A DNA stretch of 64,000 nt from JAHBVH01 sp034432375 (GTDB taxonomy: Bacteria > Chloroflexota > Anaerolineae > Caldilineales > Caldilineaceae), in NCBI GenBank assembly GCA_034432375.1, contig DAOUCA010000034.1, positions 58,727-122,726 on the forward strand, given 5' to 3'. Made by a program: the position numbers and the translations under genes. Below are positions 45,165-54,396 of this stretch, one piece after another. The notes below the pieces were generated by a model. It had not been told where the DNA came from. It did no database searches and saw only the letters and a list, made by a program, of their open reading frames with translations. Positions within the stretch are counted from its first letter, which is position 1; every line of letters starts with the position of its first letter.

Positions 45165-46886
45165 TCACATTCCCTTCATCCGCGCCAGAATTCCTGCCAA
45201 CCGTTCGTTACCGCCAGCCGGTGGCCGCCAATCGACTTGAATGACTGCTGCGCCTTGTGCCGTCAGACTCTCCATAAACGACTCCAATCCGACGTTGATC
45301 GCAGCCAACGGTTGGCGTAATACTGCTGGATCAAGCATAGTCTCCTCAGTGGTTGGCTGCAACCCACGCACCAATGCCCCGGCGCGGCGCACGGCCACCT
45401 CGTTGTTAAATTCAACCTCTGCACCGGCCGCCTCTAACTGTGCCACCTGTGCCGCCATATCCTGTGGATCCTCATCGGTGCCGACAACTACGGCGATGAC
45501 CGTTAGATCCCGCTCGCCCTCTGCTGCCGTGGCAATCGCCTCGGCAATAGCCGGGGCCAGTTCACTGGCCGGGTCGGGGTGCGCACCGTCGCCCAGCACC
45601 ACGTCGAGCAGGATGACGGCAACCTCTGGGTCCGTAGCTTCTTGCGCCAGGCGCTTGATGCGCAACTCGTTGTCGAGCATGGGGTGGAGCCGCCCAACGG
45701 TGAACTCATCTTCGCCCAAATCAACAATCGTGTGCTCATGGCTGACCGTGGCTTTTTCAAGCTTATAATGTTTGTCCAATGGCGCATTCGCATAGACAGC
45801 GGGTAAATATTCTTGCAAAATCAGTTGCGCTTCGTAGGCAAGGGTGCCGCCGGAGAAGAGGCCGCGGAGATATTTTGCCGTGGATAATGGTGAATGGTGA
45901 ATGGTGAATGGTGAATGGTCAACGGGGGGCTGCTCGCTGGCCTCGAAGGCGGCGAGTTCGACGGCGAGCGCGGCGGCTTCGTCAAGGGTTTTGACGAAGT
46001 AGATGTTCCCCCGTTGCGTCTCTGGGGGGCTATAGCCGATAAAGTCGATGATCACCGGCTTGTTGGCGTAAGTCGCAACGCGTAACAACTCTTCAATGAC
46101 GGAGGGTGCCGGCGGCTTGGAGATCAACACAACAACCTGGGTAGATTCATCGTTTGTCAGTAGCGCCAAGGCTTGTTTGGCGGTAAGCGCACCGACCCGT
46201 TCAGAGAGATCGCGCCCGCCCGTGCCCAATGCATGGGTGATGCCGCCACCGAGTTGGTGGATGCGCGCGGTGACCTGTTGCAGCCCCGTGCCGGAAGCAC
46301 CAACCACGCCAATGTTGCCGCACCGCACGCGATTGGCAAAGCCAAGCCCAACCCCGTTGATTATCGCGGTGCCGCAATCCGGCCCCATGACCAGCAAGCC
46401 TTTCTCGGTCGCGGTCTGCTTGAGTGCAATTTCGTCTTCGACGCTGACATTATCGCTGTAGAGAAAGACATGGCGGTTGAGACGGAGCGCTTCCCGTGCC
46501 ACCCCAGCGGCATAACGTCCTGGTGTCGATATCAATACCCACTGCGCCTCCGGCAGCAGTTTGGTTGCTGTTTCCAAACTTTTAGGCCGATAGTCGACTG
46601 CGCCTTCGCTACCGCTGCGGCGGGTCAACAGCGCATCAATTTGGGCGATGGCTGCCTCGGCATCTGCTTCCTGCGCAGCGCGAATGACAATCACCAGATC
46701 ATCAGCTTTGGCTGCCATCGCTTCGGCAGCCGCCATGCCACTCTGGGTAAGCACATCTTTGTTGGCAGCGGTTCCCATGACAGCACCGGCTTCTTCCACG
46801 CCAGGGAGCGCAACTAGTGCCCGTTGCAGCTGCATGAGAATCACAGAATCGTAATAAGCACCAGGGCGAATTTGAGCAAGGATCAT
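45165..46886 (-). CDS. fdrA: FdrA, oxamate carbamoyltransferase subunit
   Basis: 573 residues (E. coli FdrA 555). It begins MILAQIRPGAYYDSVILMQL and contains GTAANKDVLTQSGM, a CoA-ligase-like Rossmann region (VMGPDCGTAIINGVGLGFAN, GVVGASGTGLQQVTARIHQLG, GGRDLS) and a C-terminal succinyl-CoA-synthetase-beta-like part (LFSGGTLAYEAQ ... HPMLDNELRIKRL). It works with AllG and AllH in carbamoyl transfer between oxalurate/oxamate and carbamoyl phosphate. The longer frame to 47021 adds 45 residues with no family match, so 46886 (after GAGAGAAAG) is chosen. The linker between the two halves contains a heptanucleotide repeat. The gene is separated from allG by the NRPS island. Confidence 0.9.
   Translation of the reverse strand: MILAQIRPGAYYDSVILMQLQRALVALPGVEEAGAVMGTAANKDVLTQSGMAAAEAMAAKADDLVIVIRAAQEADAEAAIAQIDALLTRRSGSEGAVDYRPKSLETATKLLPEAQWVLISTPGRYAAGVAREALRLNRHVFLYSDNVSVEDEIALKQTATEKGLLVMGPDCGTAIINGVGLGFANRVRCGNIGVVGASGTGLQQVTARIHQLGGGITHALGTGGRDLSERVGALTAKQALALLTNDESTQVVVLISKPPAPSVIEELLRVATYANKPVIIDFIGYSPPETQRGNIYFVKTLDEAAALAVELAAFEASEQPPVDHSPFTIHHSPLSTAKYLRGLFSGGTLAYEAQLILQEYLPAVYANAPLDKHYKLEKATVSHEHTIVDLGEDEFTVGRLHPMLDNELRIKRLAQEATDPEVAVILLDVVLGDGAHPDPASELAPAIAEAIATAAEGERDLTVIAVVVGTDEDPQDMAAQVAQLEAAGAEVEFNNEVAVRRAGALVRGLQPTTEETMLDPAVLRQPLAAINVGLESFMESLTAQGAAVIQVDWRPPAGGNERLAGILARMKGM
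45886..45920. repeat. 7-bp tandem repeat inside fdrA
   Basis: Four copies of ATGGTGA plus one variant (ATGGTCA). In the fdrA frame it encodes DHSPFTIHHSP in the linker between the two halves of the protein. Because 7 is not a multiple of 3, gain or loss of one copy would shift the frame and truncate FdrA. Confidence 0.9.
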
Positions 46887-47154
46887 GGCTTTCTCTCGAC
46901 TGTGGCGGGTTAACCTGTTTCTCGCGCTAGACCACAGGTTAACCCAGGTGAATTGACCAAATAAAAGTAGTGTACCACCAAATGATGCAGAACTGAAGTG
47001 ACTACTTTCAAAGGGGTGCATACCACATTGGGGGGATTACACCGGATAATTATTTTGCTCCTTCTGTTTTAGTTCTTGGAATAATGTTGCAAGCAACCAT
47101 TCCCACTACTTACTCAGGGAAGAGAGCAGTTGTTAATGATCTGTTAACGTTGGA

Positions 47155-47183
47155 TTGACATTTTGTTAAAAGGGCGCGAAAAT
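47155..47183 (+). promoter_or_regulatory. Likely sigma-70-type promoter of the TetR gene
   Basis: TTGACA (47155-47160), a 17-base spacer and GAAAAT (47178-47183, four of six matches to TATAAT). The -10 box lies inside the operator palindrome, so a bound repressor would block polymerase. Confidence 0.5.
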
Positions 47184-47210
47184 AAAAACGAACGTTCGTT
47201 TTTATTTTCG
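47177..47210. promoter_or_regulatory. 34-bp perfect palindromic TetR-type operator
   Basis: 47177-47193 is the exact reverse complement of 47194-47210, centred on AACGAACGTTCGTT. It lies ~100 bp before the TetR-family gene, the standard position for autoregulation. Confidence 0.85.
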
Positions 47211-47306
47211 AAGAGATTGTTCGCTAGTTCTTGGTATGAAAGTTGAAAAGTTGCATGAGCGATTGGCGTTTTGTCACAGAAGATAGTTGCCGCTCCCTTG
47301 GTCGAA

Positions 47307-47936
47307 ATGGCAGCGTGTGAAGATATGGGAATTGATAGTAAGCAGAGCCGTGGTCAGCAAACCAGAGAGCGGCTCCTTGAAGCAGCGCTTCAACTTTTTG
47401 CGGCCCATGGCTATCACGGTGCTTCGATGCGCCAAATTGCCGAGGCCGCAGATGTCGCGGTGGGGGGTATCTACAACCATTTTCGTAGCAAGGAGGAGAT
47501 CCTCGTCGCCGTGATCCTGGCGTGGCACCCGCTTCAGTTGATCATGCCGGCGCTGGCCGAGACAGAAGGGGGGACGCTCGAAAGCTTTATACACAATGCC
47601 GCCGAACAATTTATCCATACCTTTGACGAACGGCCGGAACTTTTGCGGATCTTTATGATCGAGCTCTTTGACTTTGAGGGTGCCCACCTGCCACAGATGT
47701 TTGAAACGATGGGGCCCAAAGTGTTGATCTTTACGCAACGTTTGTCCGTGCTCGATAATCGGTTGCGCCCACTCTCACCCTTAACATTTATGCGGATCTT
47801 TTTGGGGACACTGATTGGGTTTCACATTGCAGGTCTGCTGTTGCGCAAATTACCTGCGCCACATGGTCAACAGATTGGCACGGTGGATGATCTGGTGGTG
47901 ACTTTGGTGCACGGCTTGTTAGAGGAAAATCATTAA
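47307..47936 (+). CDS. TetR-family transcriptional regulator
   Basis: 209 residues from the ATG at 47307. The N-terminal TetR DNA-binding domain is plain: TRERLLEAALQLFAAHGYHG, ASMRQIAEAADVAVGGIYNH and FRSKEEILVAV. A mostly helical ligand-binding domain follows. The frame extends upstream to 47271 (TTG) but without a ribosome site; 47325 is another ATG choice. It most likely represses itself through the palindrome at 47177-47210 and the dikinase gene 128 bp downstream, and releases DNA when it binds a small, perhaps acyl or aromatic, ligand. fdrA is divergent, and its start at 46886 is ~290 bp from the operator, so control of fdrA is possible but not shown. Confidence 0.9.
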   Translation: MAACEDMGIDSKQSRGQQTRERLLEAALQLFAAHGYHGASMRQIAEAADVAVGGIYNHFRSKEEILVAVILAWHPLQLIMPALAETEGGTLESFIHNAAEQFIHTFDERPELLRIFMIELFDFEGAHLPQMFETMGPKVLIFTQRLSVLDNRLRPLSPLTFMRIFLGTLIGFHIAGLLLRKLPAPHGQQIGTVDDLVVTLVHGLLEENH

Positions 47937-48042
47937 CTCATGTTACACATGACGCAAGCAGGAAGAGGCCTTACTCGTGTACCCCGCATCTCCAGATGCG
48001 GAATACACGAGATCACGATGTTTACTGCGTAACATGAGTCAT
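47935..48042. repeat. Inverted-repeat element between TetR gene and dikinase gene
   Basis: Outer arms ACTCATGTTAC and GTAACATGAGT enclose a second stem CTCGTGTACCCCGCATCT/AGATGCGGAATACACGAG. The whole gap could fold as a cruciform or mRNA hairpin. It may be a short mobile repeat or an attenuator between the two genes. Confidence 0.7.
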
Positions 48043-48063
48043 TAACGTTTGGTGGAGAGAACG

Positions 48064-50814
48064 ATGACAATTCAAACGATTTCCAAGTCTATTGCGCAAT
48101 CTCAGCCCAATCCTGCGGCGCTTCTCTTGCCGCTTGATCACGAAGCGGTCACGTTGGCAATGGTCGGCGGCAAGGGGGCCAATCTGACCAAGTTGGCGCG
48201 TGCTGGCTTTCCCGTGCCGAGGGGGTTTCTCATTACCACGGTCGCGTACACTGCCTTTGTCGCCGCTAATCAGTTGGAGACGGCGATTGAGCGGGCATTG
48301 GCTGGCATTCAATTCGATGATCCGGTCGCTTTAGCAAGGGCATCACAGACGATTCAGGATGCCTTTTGTGCCAATGCAAATGAGATGCCAGCGGATCTGG
48401 TCGCTGCACTAGCGATGGCCTATGCACAGTTGGGCCAACCCCCAGTCGCCGTTCGCTCCAGTGCCACGGCCGAGGATCTGCCCGATATGTCCTTTGCCGG
48501 GCAGCAGGATACCTATCTCAATATTGTTGGCCAAGCGGCGCTGCTTGATGCGGTGAAGCGCTGCTGGGGTAGCCTCTGGACAGCGCGCGCGATTGGCTAC
48601 CGCAGTCGCAATGAGATTGCGCATCGTGATGTGGCGCTATCGGTCGTTGTGCAGGAGATGGTAGAAAGCGAAGTCTCGGGTGTGCTCTTTACGGCCAATC
48701 CACTTACCGGCAACCGCAACGAGACGGTGATCGATGCCACGTTGGGCTTGGGGGAGGCGCTGGTTTCGGGGCTGGTCGAGCCTGATCACTATGTTGTAGA
48801 AACCAAGAGCGGGCGTATTCGTAGCAAAACCTTGGGTGAGAAAGCGACAGTTATTCGTGGGCAGCAGGGGGGCGGGACAACGACCACCGAGAAGAGCGCC
48901 GCCACTCAGCAAGCGCTGCCCGATGCGCAAATTGTGGCGTTGACGGCGTTGGGCACACGCGTGGCCAAGCTTTACAACTTTCCCCAGGATATTGAGTGGG
49001 CGTGGGCCGACGGTCACTTCTATCTCCTGCAAGCACGGCCGATCACCTCGCTCTATCCGTTGCCAACCGTCACAACCGCCGCACCCACGTCAGAAGAGTT
49101 GGAACTCTTTTTCTCCTTTGGTGCCGTTCAAGGGATGCTCGATCCGATGACACCGCTTGGTCGTGACGCCATTGCCACGATCTTTGCCGGTGGGGCTGAA
49201 CTCTTTGGATTTGATTATACGGGTGAGACGCAGCCTCTGCTCTTTACTGCCGGCGAGCGTCTTTGGGTGCGGATGACAATGTTGCTGCACAATCGCGTGG
49301 GGCGGCGTATCCTACCAAAATTTCTCGGCGTCATTGAACCCAGTATCGGCCAGGCTGTCGACCAACTGCTCACCGACTCGGCTTTTGCTGCGGCTGGTCC
49401 ACCGCAACTGGCCACCGTACGTCGGATTGCCCGTTTTCTGCGCGCTCTCCTGCCAACGGCGCTACGCACGATCATTGCACCGGATCAGCAGCGCATCGAG
49501 ATGCAGCAAAGTATTGAAACGATGCTTGCCCAGTGGCGCGTGCGCATGGACAACGCAACGACGCTTGCCGAACGCGTTGCGCTCTTTGAAACGATGATCG
49601 GCTCTGGCTTTCGCTTTGCCGTGCCAACGATGGTGCCGCGCATTCTCCCTGGGCTTTTTGCCATGAATCGATTGATCGCACTGGCCGATGAGGTGTTTGC
49701 AGATCAGGGGAATGGTCAACGGCGTGCCCTGGAAATCACGCGCGGGCTGCCCCACAATGTCACCACCGAGATGGATCTAGCTCTTTGGCAGACAGCACAA
49801 ACGATTCGTCATGATCGCACTGCTTATGCCGCTTTTACCCAATCTGATGCGGCGCTGCTCGCTGAACGTTACCTGGCCGGATCGCTGCCGGCGGTGGCGG
49901 CGCGGGCCGTTGCGCACTTCCTGGCGGACTATGGCATGCGTGGCCTGGCCGAGATCGACTTTGGCCGTCCCCGTTGGCGCGAAAATCCTGTCCAAGTCAT
50001 GCAGATGATCCAGAGCTATTTGCGGATTGACGATCCCAATCAGGCCCCCGATGCCGTCTTTGCACGCGGCGAGATGGCTGCACAGACTGTCATTGATGAA
50101 CTGGCCGCCGCGTTACGCAAACGACCAACGGGGGCGCTCCAAGCGCGTTTGGTCTATGCACTTGCGCATCGCATGCGTGCGTTGGCCGCACTGCGCGAAA
50201 GTCCGAAATTTTATATCGTTAAACTTTTTGATATTGTGCGTCAAGGCTTATTGGCGAGTGGGGCGGAGTTGGTGACGCAAGGGCTGCTGACGCGCGCCGA
50301 TGATCTCATGTTCTTACATCTCAAGGAACTGAAAGCATTGGCTGCCGGCTATGCGATCGATTGGCAAGCGTTGGTGGCTGAACGGCGTGCGCTTTACGAG
50401 CGTGAGAAGCGGCGCAACCAGATCCCGCGCCTGCTGCTGAGCGATGGTCGCGCCTTTTACGAAGGGATGCGCGCCACTGGGGTGGAGCAAGAAGGGAGGA
50501 TCAGTGGCAGCCCCGTCTCGCCAGGTGTGGTGGAGGGCGTGGTACATGTCGTCTTTGATCCCCATGCGGCGCAGCTCGCGCCGGGCGAGATCCTTGTCTG
50601 CCCCGGTACTGATCCTGCTTGGACGCCCCTTTTTCTCGCCGCCGGCGGTCTCGTTATGGAGGTTGGGGGGTTGATGACGCATGGCTCCGTCGTGGCGCGT
50701 GAATATGGGATCCCAGCTGTGGTGGGGGTACACCAGGCGACGACGAGGCTCAAAACGGGCCAGCGCGTCCGCGTCAATGGATCGAGCGGCGTAATTGAAC
50801 TCTTGGAAGATTAA
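48064..50814 (+). CDS. PEP-synthase/rifampin-phosphotransferase-like dikinase
   Basis: 916 residues. The N-terminal ATP-grasp domain of the PEP synthase/pyruvate phosphate dikinase type is shown by VGGKGANLTKLARAGFPVP, VAVRSSATAEDLPDMSFAGQ and DIEWAWADGHFYLLQARPI. A long helical middle follows. The C-terminal phosphohistidine swivel domain has GLMTHGSVVAREYGIPAVVG with the catalytic His at 873. There is no PEP/pyruvate TIM-barrel, so it is not a true PEP synthase. The three-part plan (ATP-binding, middle, His domain) is that of rifampin phosphotransferase-type enzymes, which move the beta-phosphate of ATP to a small molecule. Substrate unknown. The start at 48064 is preferred over 48049 because GGAGAG stands before it. 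It is probably controlled by the TetR gene upstream. Confidence 0.85.
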   Translation: MTIQTISKSIAQSQPNPAALLLPLDHEAVTLAMVGGKGANLTKLARAGFPVPRGFLITTVAYTAFVAANQLETAIERALAGIQFDDPVALARASQTIQDAFCANANEMPADLVAALAMAYAQLGQPPVAVRSSATAEDLPDMSFAGQQDTYLNIVGQAALLDAVKRCWGSLWTARAIGYRSRNEIAHRDVALSVVVQEMVESEVSGVLFTANPLTGNRNETVIDATLGLGEALVSGLVEPDHYVVETKSGRIRSKTLGEKATVIRGQQGGGTTTTEKSAATQQALPDAQIVALTALGTRVAKLYNFPQDIEWAWADGHFYLLQARPITSLYPLPTVTTAAPTSEELELFFSFGAVQGMLDPMTPLGRDAIATIFAGGAELFGFDYTGETQPLLFTAGERLWVRMTMLLHNRVGRRILPKFLGVIEPSIGQAVDQLLTDSAFAAAGPPQLATVRRIARFLRALLPTALRTIIAPDQQRIEMQQSIETMLAQWRVRMDNATTLAERVALFETMIGSGFRFAVPTMVPRILPGLFAMNRLIALADEVFADQGNGQRRALEITRGLPHNVTTEMDLALWQTAQTIRHDRTAYAAFTQSDAALLAERYLAGSLPAVAARAVAHFLADYGMRGLAEIDFGRPRWRENPVQVMQMIQSYLRIDDPNQAPDAVFARGEMAAQTVIDELAAALRKRPTGALQARLVYALAHRMRALAALRESPKFYIVKLFDIVRQGLLASGAELVTQGLLTRADDLMFLHLKELKALAAGYAIDWQALVAERRALYEREKRRNQIPRLLLSDGRAFYEGMRATGVEQEGRISGSPVSPGVVEGVVHVVFDPHAAQLAPGEILVCPGTDPAWTPLFLAAGGLVMEVGGLMTHGSVVAREYGIPAVVGVHQATTRLKTGQRVRVNGSSGVIELLED

Positions 50815-52247
50815 TAAATATCCAAATCGTGGCCAGAGACCACCGCCCCATCATACCGTTCGCGAATCTCCGCGACCAGCGCGTCTTCACTGATCCCCCA
50901 AAAAAGTTGATGAACCAGCACGAGCAACCCTGGCCGCACTTCATTGGCCAGCGCTGCCAATTCGTGGGTGGAGGTGTGGACGGCGGCGTGATAGCGTTGC
51001 CACGCCACTGGTCGTCGTTGAAAGCCTATAGCTGAGTAGACTTCATGAACTAGGAGATCGCAGCCGCGGTAGTGCGCTGCTAGACCAGTAAAGGGTCGTG
51101 TGTCGCCGGAAATAACCACCGTCCGATCGGCGGTCGTAAAGCGCAGCCCAAAGGCGGGCCAAGAGCCATGTTGCACACAAAAGGCTTCGACCTGCACATG
51201 CGCATCCGCATAAATGTTGCCGGCTTCATATTCATGGACCTCGACGCGGTAGCCCTGATCATTCGATGGCTCCAACCCCTCTCGCCGCTCGCGGATATCC
51301 TCGGCGTAGGCAGCCAGCAGATGATCGACCATTGCCTGCGTCCCCTTGGGGCCATAAATGACCAGCGGCTCCTTGCGCTCAATTACCCACGGTGTCAAGA
51401 TCAGATCGGGCAAGCCGGCGGTGTGATCCGAGTGGTGGTGCGTCAGAAAAAGACGGGTCAGGCCGGGCATGGCAAGGGCTTTGATGCCCTTTTGTGCCGC
51501 GGCCGCGGCGCGGCGGACGATCCCCGGCCCACAGTCGACCAGATAGGCTTGTTCACTCAGGATATTCTTGACAACAATCGCAACCGCTGCGCCGTGACGC
51601 TCCGGATCTGGATTGGGCGTGCCGGTACCCAACAAAACGACTTTTGTGGTTTGTCCTCGTTTGGGCCGATTGCGCCATTCCCCTTGCAAGAGGGCATAGA
51701 GATACTCATCGACCCACTCGCCCTTGTTCCAAAAGGCCTGGCGAGTCTGCCCTTCGCGCCGAAAGCCAAGGCGCTCCAATAAGTTAATCGACCCACTGTT
51801 GCGTACATCGGTAATCGCGGCAATACGATGGAGCCCCAACTCAGTAAAGGCATAATCGATAATGGCTGTAACTGCTTCGCTGGCTAGCCCTTGGCCTTGG
51901 AATTGCCGCCCAAAGGTGTACCCGATCTCTGCCAGTCGTGGCTCTTCGGCCAACGGATGCAACCCACAGTCGCCGATCAACTCGCCTGTGGCCCGCAAGG
52001 TAACCGCAAATTGAAACCACTCCCCGGCGATGCCAGGGTCGACCCTCATCATCGCAGTGACAAAGCGTCTTATACTCTCTTCGCTGCTCTGCTCCCAACT
52101 TTGAAAACGCGCAACCTCGGGATCGGAGCGAATAGCCAGCAAGCTTGCCACATCATCCTTGGCAAACCGTCGGATCAATAATCGTTCAGTCGTCAACCGC
52201 TCGAATCGGGGCTGACCGAGCGTGCCATGCTCTTTCTCTTGCTTCAC
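50811..52247 (-). CDS. Fusion of RimJ/RimL-type acetyltransferase and RNase Z-like metallohydrolase
   Basis: 478 residues. Residues ~12-185 form a GNAT domain of the RimJ/RimL type (TERLLIRRFAKDDVASLL, EIGYTFGRQFQGQGLASEAV with the Q-G-Q-G-L-A loop, NSGSINLLERLGFRREG). Residues ~200-478 form a metallo-beta-lactamase-fold hydrolase (VVLLGTGTPNPDPERHGAA, the metal motif THHHSDH, VVISGDTRPF and a late LVHQLF His), closest to RNase Z/arylsulfatase-like members. The frame is uninterrupted between the domains. The two activities are not an established pair, so the joint substrate is unknown; the second domain could be a hydrolase of a small molecule modified by the first. Its 3' end overlaps that of the dikinase gene by 4 bp. 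Confidence 0.88.
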   Translation of the reverse strand: MKQEKEHGTLGQPRFERLTTERLLIRRFAKDDVASLLAIRSDPEVARFQSWEQSSEESIRRFVTAMMRVDPGIAGEWFQFAVTLRATGELIGDCGLHPLAEEPRLAEIGYTFGRQFQGQGLASEAVTAIIDYAFTELGLHRIAAITDVRNSGSINLLERLGFRREGQTRQAFWNKGEWVDEYLYALLQGEWRNRPKRGQTTKVVLLGTGTPNPDPERHGAAVAIVVKNILSEQAYLVDCGPGIVRRAAAAAQKGIKALAMPGLTRLFLTHHHSDHTAGLPDLILTPWVIERKEPLVIYGPKGTQAMVDHLLAAYAEDIRERREGLEPSNDQGYRVEVHEYEAGNIYADAHVQVEAFCVQHGSWPAFGLRFTTADRTVVISGDTRPFTGLAAHYRGCDLLVHEVYSAIGFQRRPVAWQRYHAAVHTSTHELAALANEVRPGLLVLVHQLFWGISEDALVAEIRERYDGAVVSGHDLDIY

Positions 52248-52407
52248 CTTCTACTCCTTTGTTACTTATTGCGGCCCTGAAGCCTTATTTGCCTGTGGCG
52301 TCGAGCACCCCATCATTTTATGATCTTTATTAGCTACTTTACAACGCTTCTCAAGAATCTTCTACTTTACGTAGCCTTGGCGTTATTGAACTGTATGGCA
52401 ATGAACT

Positions 52408-52435
52408 TTGTTAACCTTTTTGGACATGTTATAAT
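52408..52435 (+). promoter_or_regulatory. Candidate promoter of the polX-ligA gene run
   Basis: TTGTTA (52408-52413, four of six matches), a 16-base spacer and a perfect TATAAT (52430-52435). The leader to the PolX start would be about 80 bases. The region is AT-rich relative to its surroundings. Confidence 0.45.
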
Positions 52436-52523
52436 AACTGATAAACTTTGCTGTTAACTTACAAATTGTCTTTCGCACTTACTTTATCTTCACCATTTGG
52501 GCTAGAAAAGGCCAGAACTTTGC

Positions 52524-54362
52524 ATGAGTGAACAACCAATATCGCTCCATTCATCGGCACATTCATCGCCCCACTTGTCTAACAAACGTTTGACCAACAA
52601 AGAAGTGGCTGATCTACTGGCGCTTGTCGCCGATATTCTCCAAATTCTCGATGCCAATCGCTTTCGCATTATTGCCTTTCAAAACGCGGCGGAAGCGGTC
52701 AAGAATTTCCCCCAAGATCTCACGGCGATCCACGAACAAGGTAAATTGCAGAGCATTCCCGGGATCGGCAAGGGCATTGCCGGCGCTTTGGGTGAACTCT
52801 TTGACAAGGGAACCGTCAAAGAGTTTGATGAGCTAAAAGAGCAAGTGCCGGTTGGTGTGGTCGAAATAATGCAAGTGCCGGACATGGGGCCAAAGAAGGC
52901 ACGCCGACTCTGGGAAGAGTTGTCGATCACCAGTGTTGCCGAATTAAAGGCTGCGGCCGAAAGTGGTCAGCTGCGCGCGCTCAAAGGCTTTGGGGCCAAA
53001 AGTGAAGAGAAGATCCTCAAGGGGATTGAGTTGCTGGCCAAGCGGGGTGATGAACGTACCCCGCTTGGTGATGCCCGCCCCCTGGCATTGAGCCTGGTGG
53101 CGGGGTTGGAAGAAGCGCTACCAGCAGGCACCATTGAACGCATTGAGATTGGGGGGAGCTTGCGCCGCTGGAAAGAGACGATTGGCGATCTCGATCTGCT
53201 CTGTGTCAGCAGCGAAGCGGCGGCAGTGATGAAGGCCTTCCAGACGTTGCCACAGGTCCATGATGTGACCCACGCCGGCGATACAAAATCGAGTGTGATC
53301 CTGGCCAATGGGCTACAGGTCGATCTGCGGGTGGTCGAGAAACACCATTGGGGGGCGGCGCTCCAATATTTCACCGGCAGCAAAGAACACAATGTCCCCG
53401 TTCGCGATCTCGCATTGCGCCAGGGCTGGAGCCTCAATGAGTATGGCTTGACGGCAACTGGCAAAGGTGATGCTGCCAAAAATACCCCGGAAGGGGAAGA
53501 GCGCTTCTTTGCAGAAGAGGCCGAGCTTTACGAATTTCTCGGCCTTGACTGGGTACCCCCCGAGCTGCGCGAAAACCGGGGCGAGATCCAGGCGGCGCGC
53601 AGCCATACGTTGCCAAAGTTGATCACGCTAGCGGCGATTCGTGGCGAACTGCATGGCCACAGTACCTGGAGCGATGGGTCCGCCTCGATTGAAGAGATGG
53701 CGGAACAGGCGCGCGCCCGTGGCTATAGCTACTGGGCGCTTTGTGATCATAGCGTTGGCCTTGGCATGGTCGGTGGTCTTGATGGTGCGCGGTTGCAGGA
53801 GCAGGCCAAAGAGATTGCCCGCCTCAACGAACAGTATGCGGCGGCGGGCAGCGATTTCCGACTGCTGCGCGGGACCGAGGTCGAGATCCTGTCCGATGGT
53901 TCGCTTGGGTTGCCGGATGAGGTGTTGGCCGAGTTGGACGTTGTCGTGGCGAGTATCCACAGTGGCCTGCGCCAAGATCGCGAGACGATTACCGAACGCT
54001 GCATCAAGGCGATCCGCAATCCCCATGTGGATATTTTGGGCCATGCCACCGGTCGCCTGATTGGCAGTCGTGCGCCATCAGAAATTGATGTGGAGCGGGT
54101 GTTGCAAATTTGCGTCGAGACGGGCACTGTGCCAGAGATTAACGCCCATCCAAGCCGGCTCGATCTGAGCGATATTTATGCCCGCCGTGCGCTCGAATTG
54201 GGCTGCAAGTTAGCCATCAACAGCGATGCGCACGAGGCCACGGGGATGTCGGTCATGGTCTATGGTGTGGCAACGGCGCGGCGCGCTTGGGCGACAGCTG
54301 CCGATGTGATCAACACCCGTCCGTTGGACGAGATGTTGGCATTGCTAAAGCATGGCAAATAA
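52524..54362 (+). CDS. polX: DNA polymerase/3'-5' exonuclease PolX
   Basis: 612 residues, slightly longer than B. subtilis PolX (570) because of a ~20-residue N-terminal extension. The order is an 8-kDa-like N-terminal domain with helix-hairpin-helix motifs (IPGIGKGIAGALGEL, VPDMGPKKARRLW, LKGFGAKSEEKIL), then a family X polymerase core with the nucleotidyl-transfer motif GGSLRRWKETIGDLDLL and later Asp in LQVDLRVV. The C-terminal PHP domain has HGHSTWSDG, DHS, EVEILSDGSLG, HATGRLIGSR and NSDAHE, which bind metals for exonuclease and AP-site activity. Likely role: short-gap filling in base excision repair. It is followed by a lipoprotein gene and ligA in the same direction, giving a repair pair (polymerase and ligase) around an unrelated-looking lipoprotein. 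Confidence 0.95.
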   Translation: MSEQPISLHSSAHSSPHLSNKRLTNKEVADLLALVADILQILDANRFRIIAFQNAAEAVKNFPQDLTAIHEQGKLQSIPGIGKGIAGALGELFDKGTVKEFDELKEQVPVGVVEIMQVPDMGPKKARRLWEELSITSVAELKAAAESGQLRALKGFGAKSEEKILKGIELLAKRGDERTPLGDARPLALSLVAGLEEALPAGTIERIEIGGSLRRWKETIGDLDLLCVSSEAAAVMKAFQTLPQVHDVTHAGDTKSSVILANGLQVDLRVVEKHHWGAALQYFTGSKEHNVPVRDLALRQGWSLNEYGLTATGKGDAAKNTPEGEERFFAEEAELYEFLGLDWVPPELRENRGEIQAARSHTLPKLITLAAIRGELHGHSTWSDGSASIEEMAEQARARGYSYWALCDHSVGLGMVGGLDGARLQEQAKEIARLNEQYAAAGSDFRLLRGTEVEILSDGSLGLPDEVLAELDVVVASIHSGLRQDRETITERCIKAIRNPHVDILGHATGRLIGSRAPSEIDVERVLQICVETGTVPEINAHPSRLDLSDIYARRALELGCKLAINSDAHEATGMSVMVYGVATARRAWATAADVINTRPLDEMLALLKHGK

Positions 54363-54396
54363 TCAATCTTCACTTCATTATCAGGAGAGTTCTATT

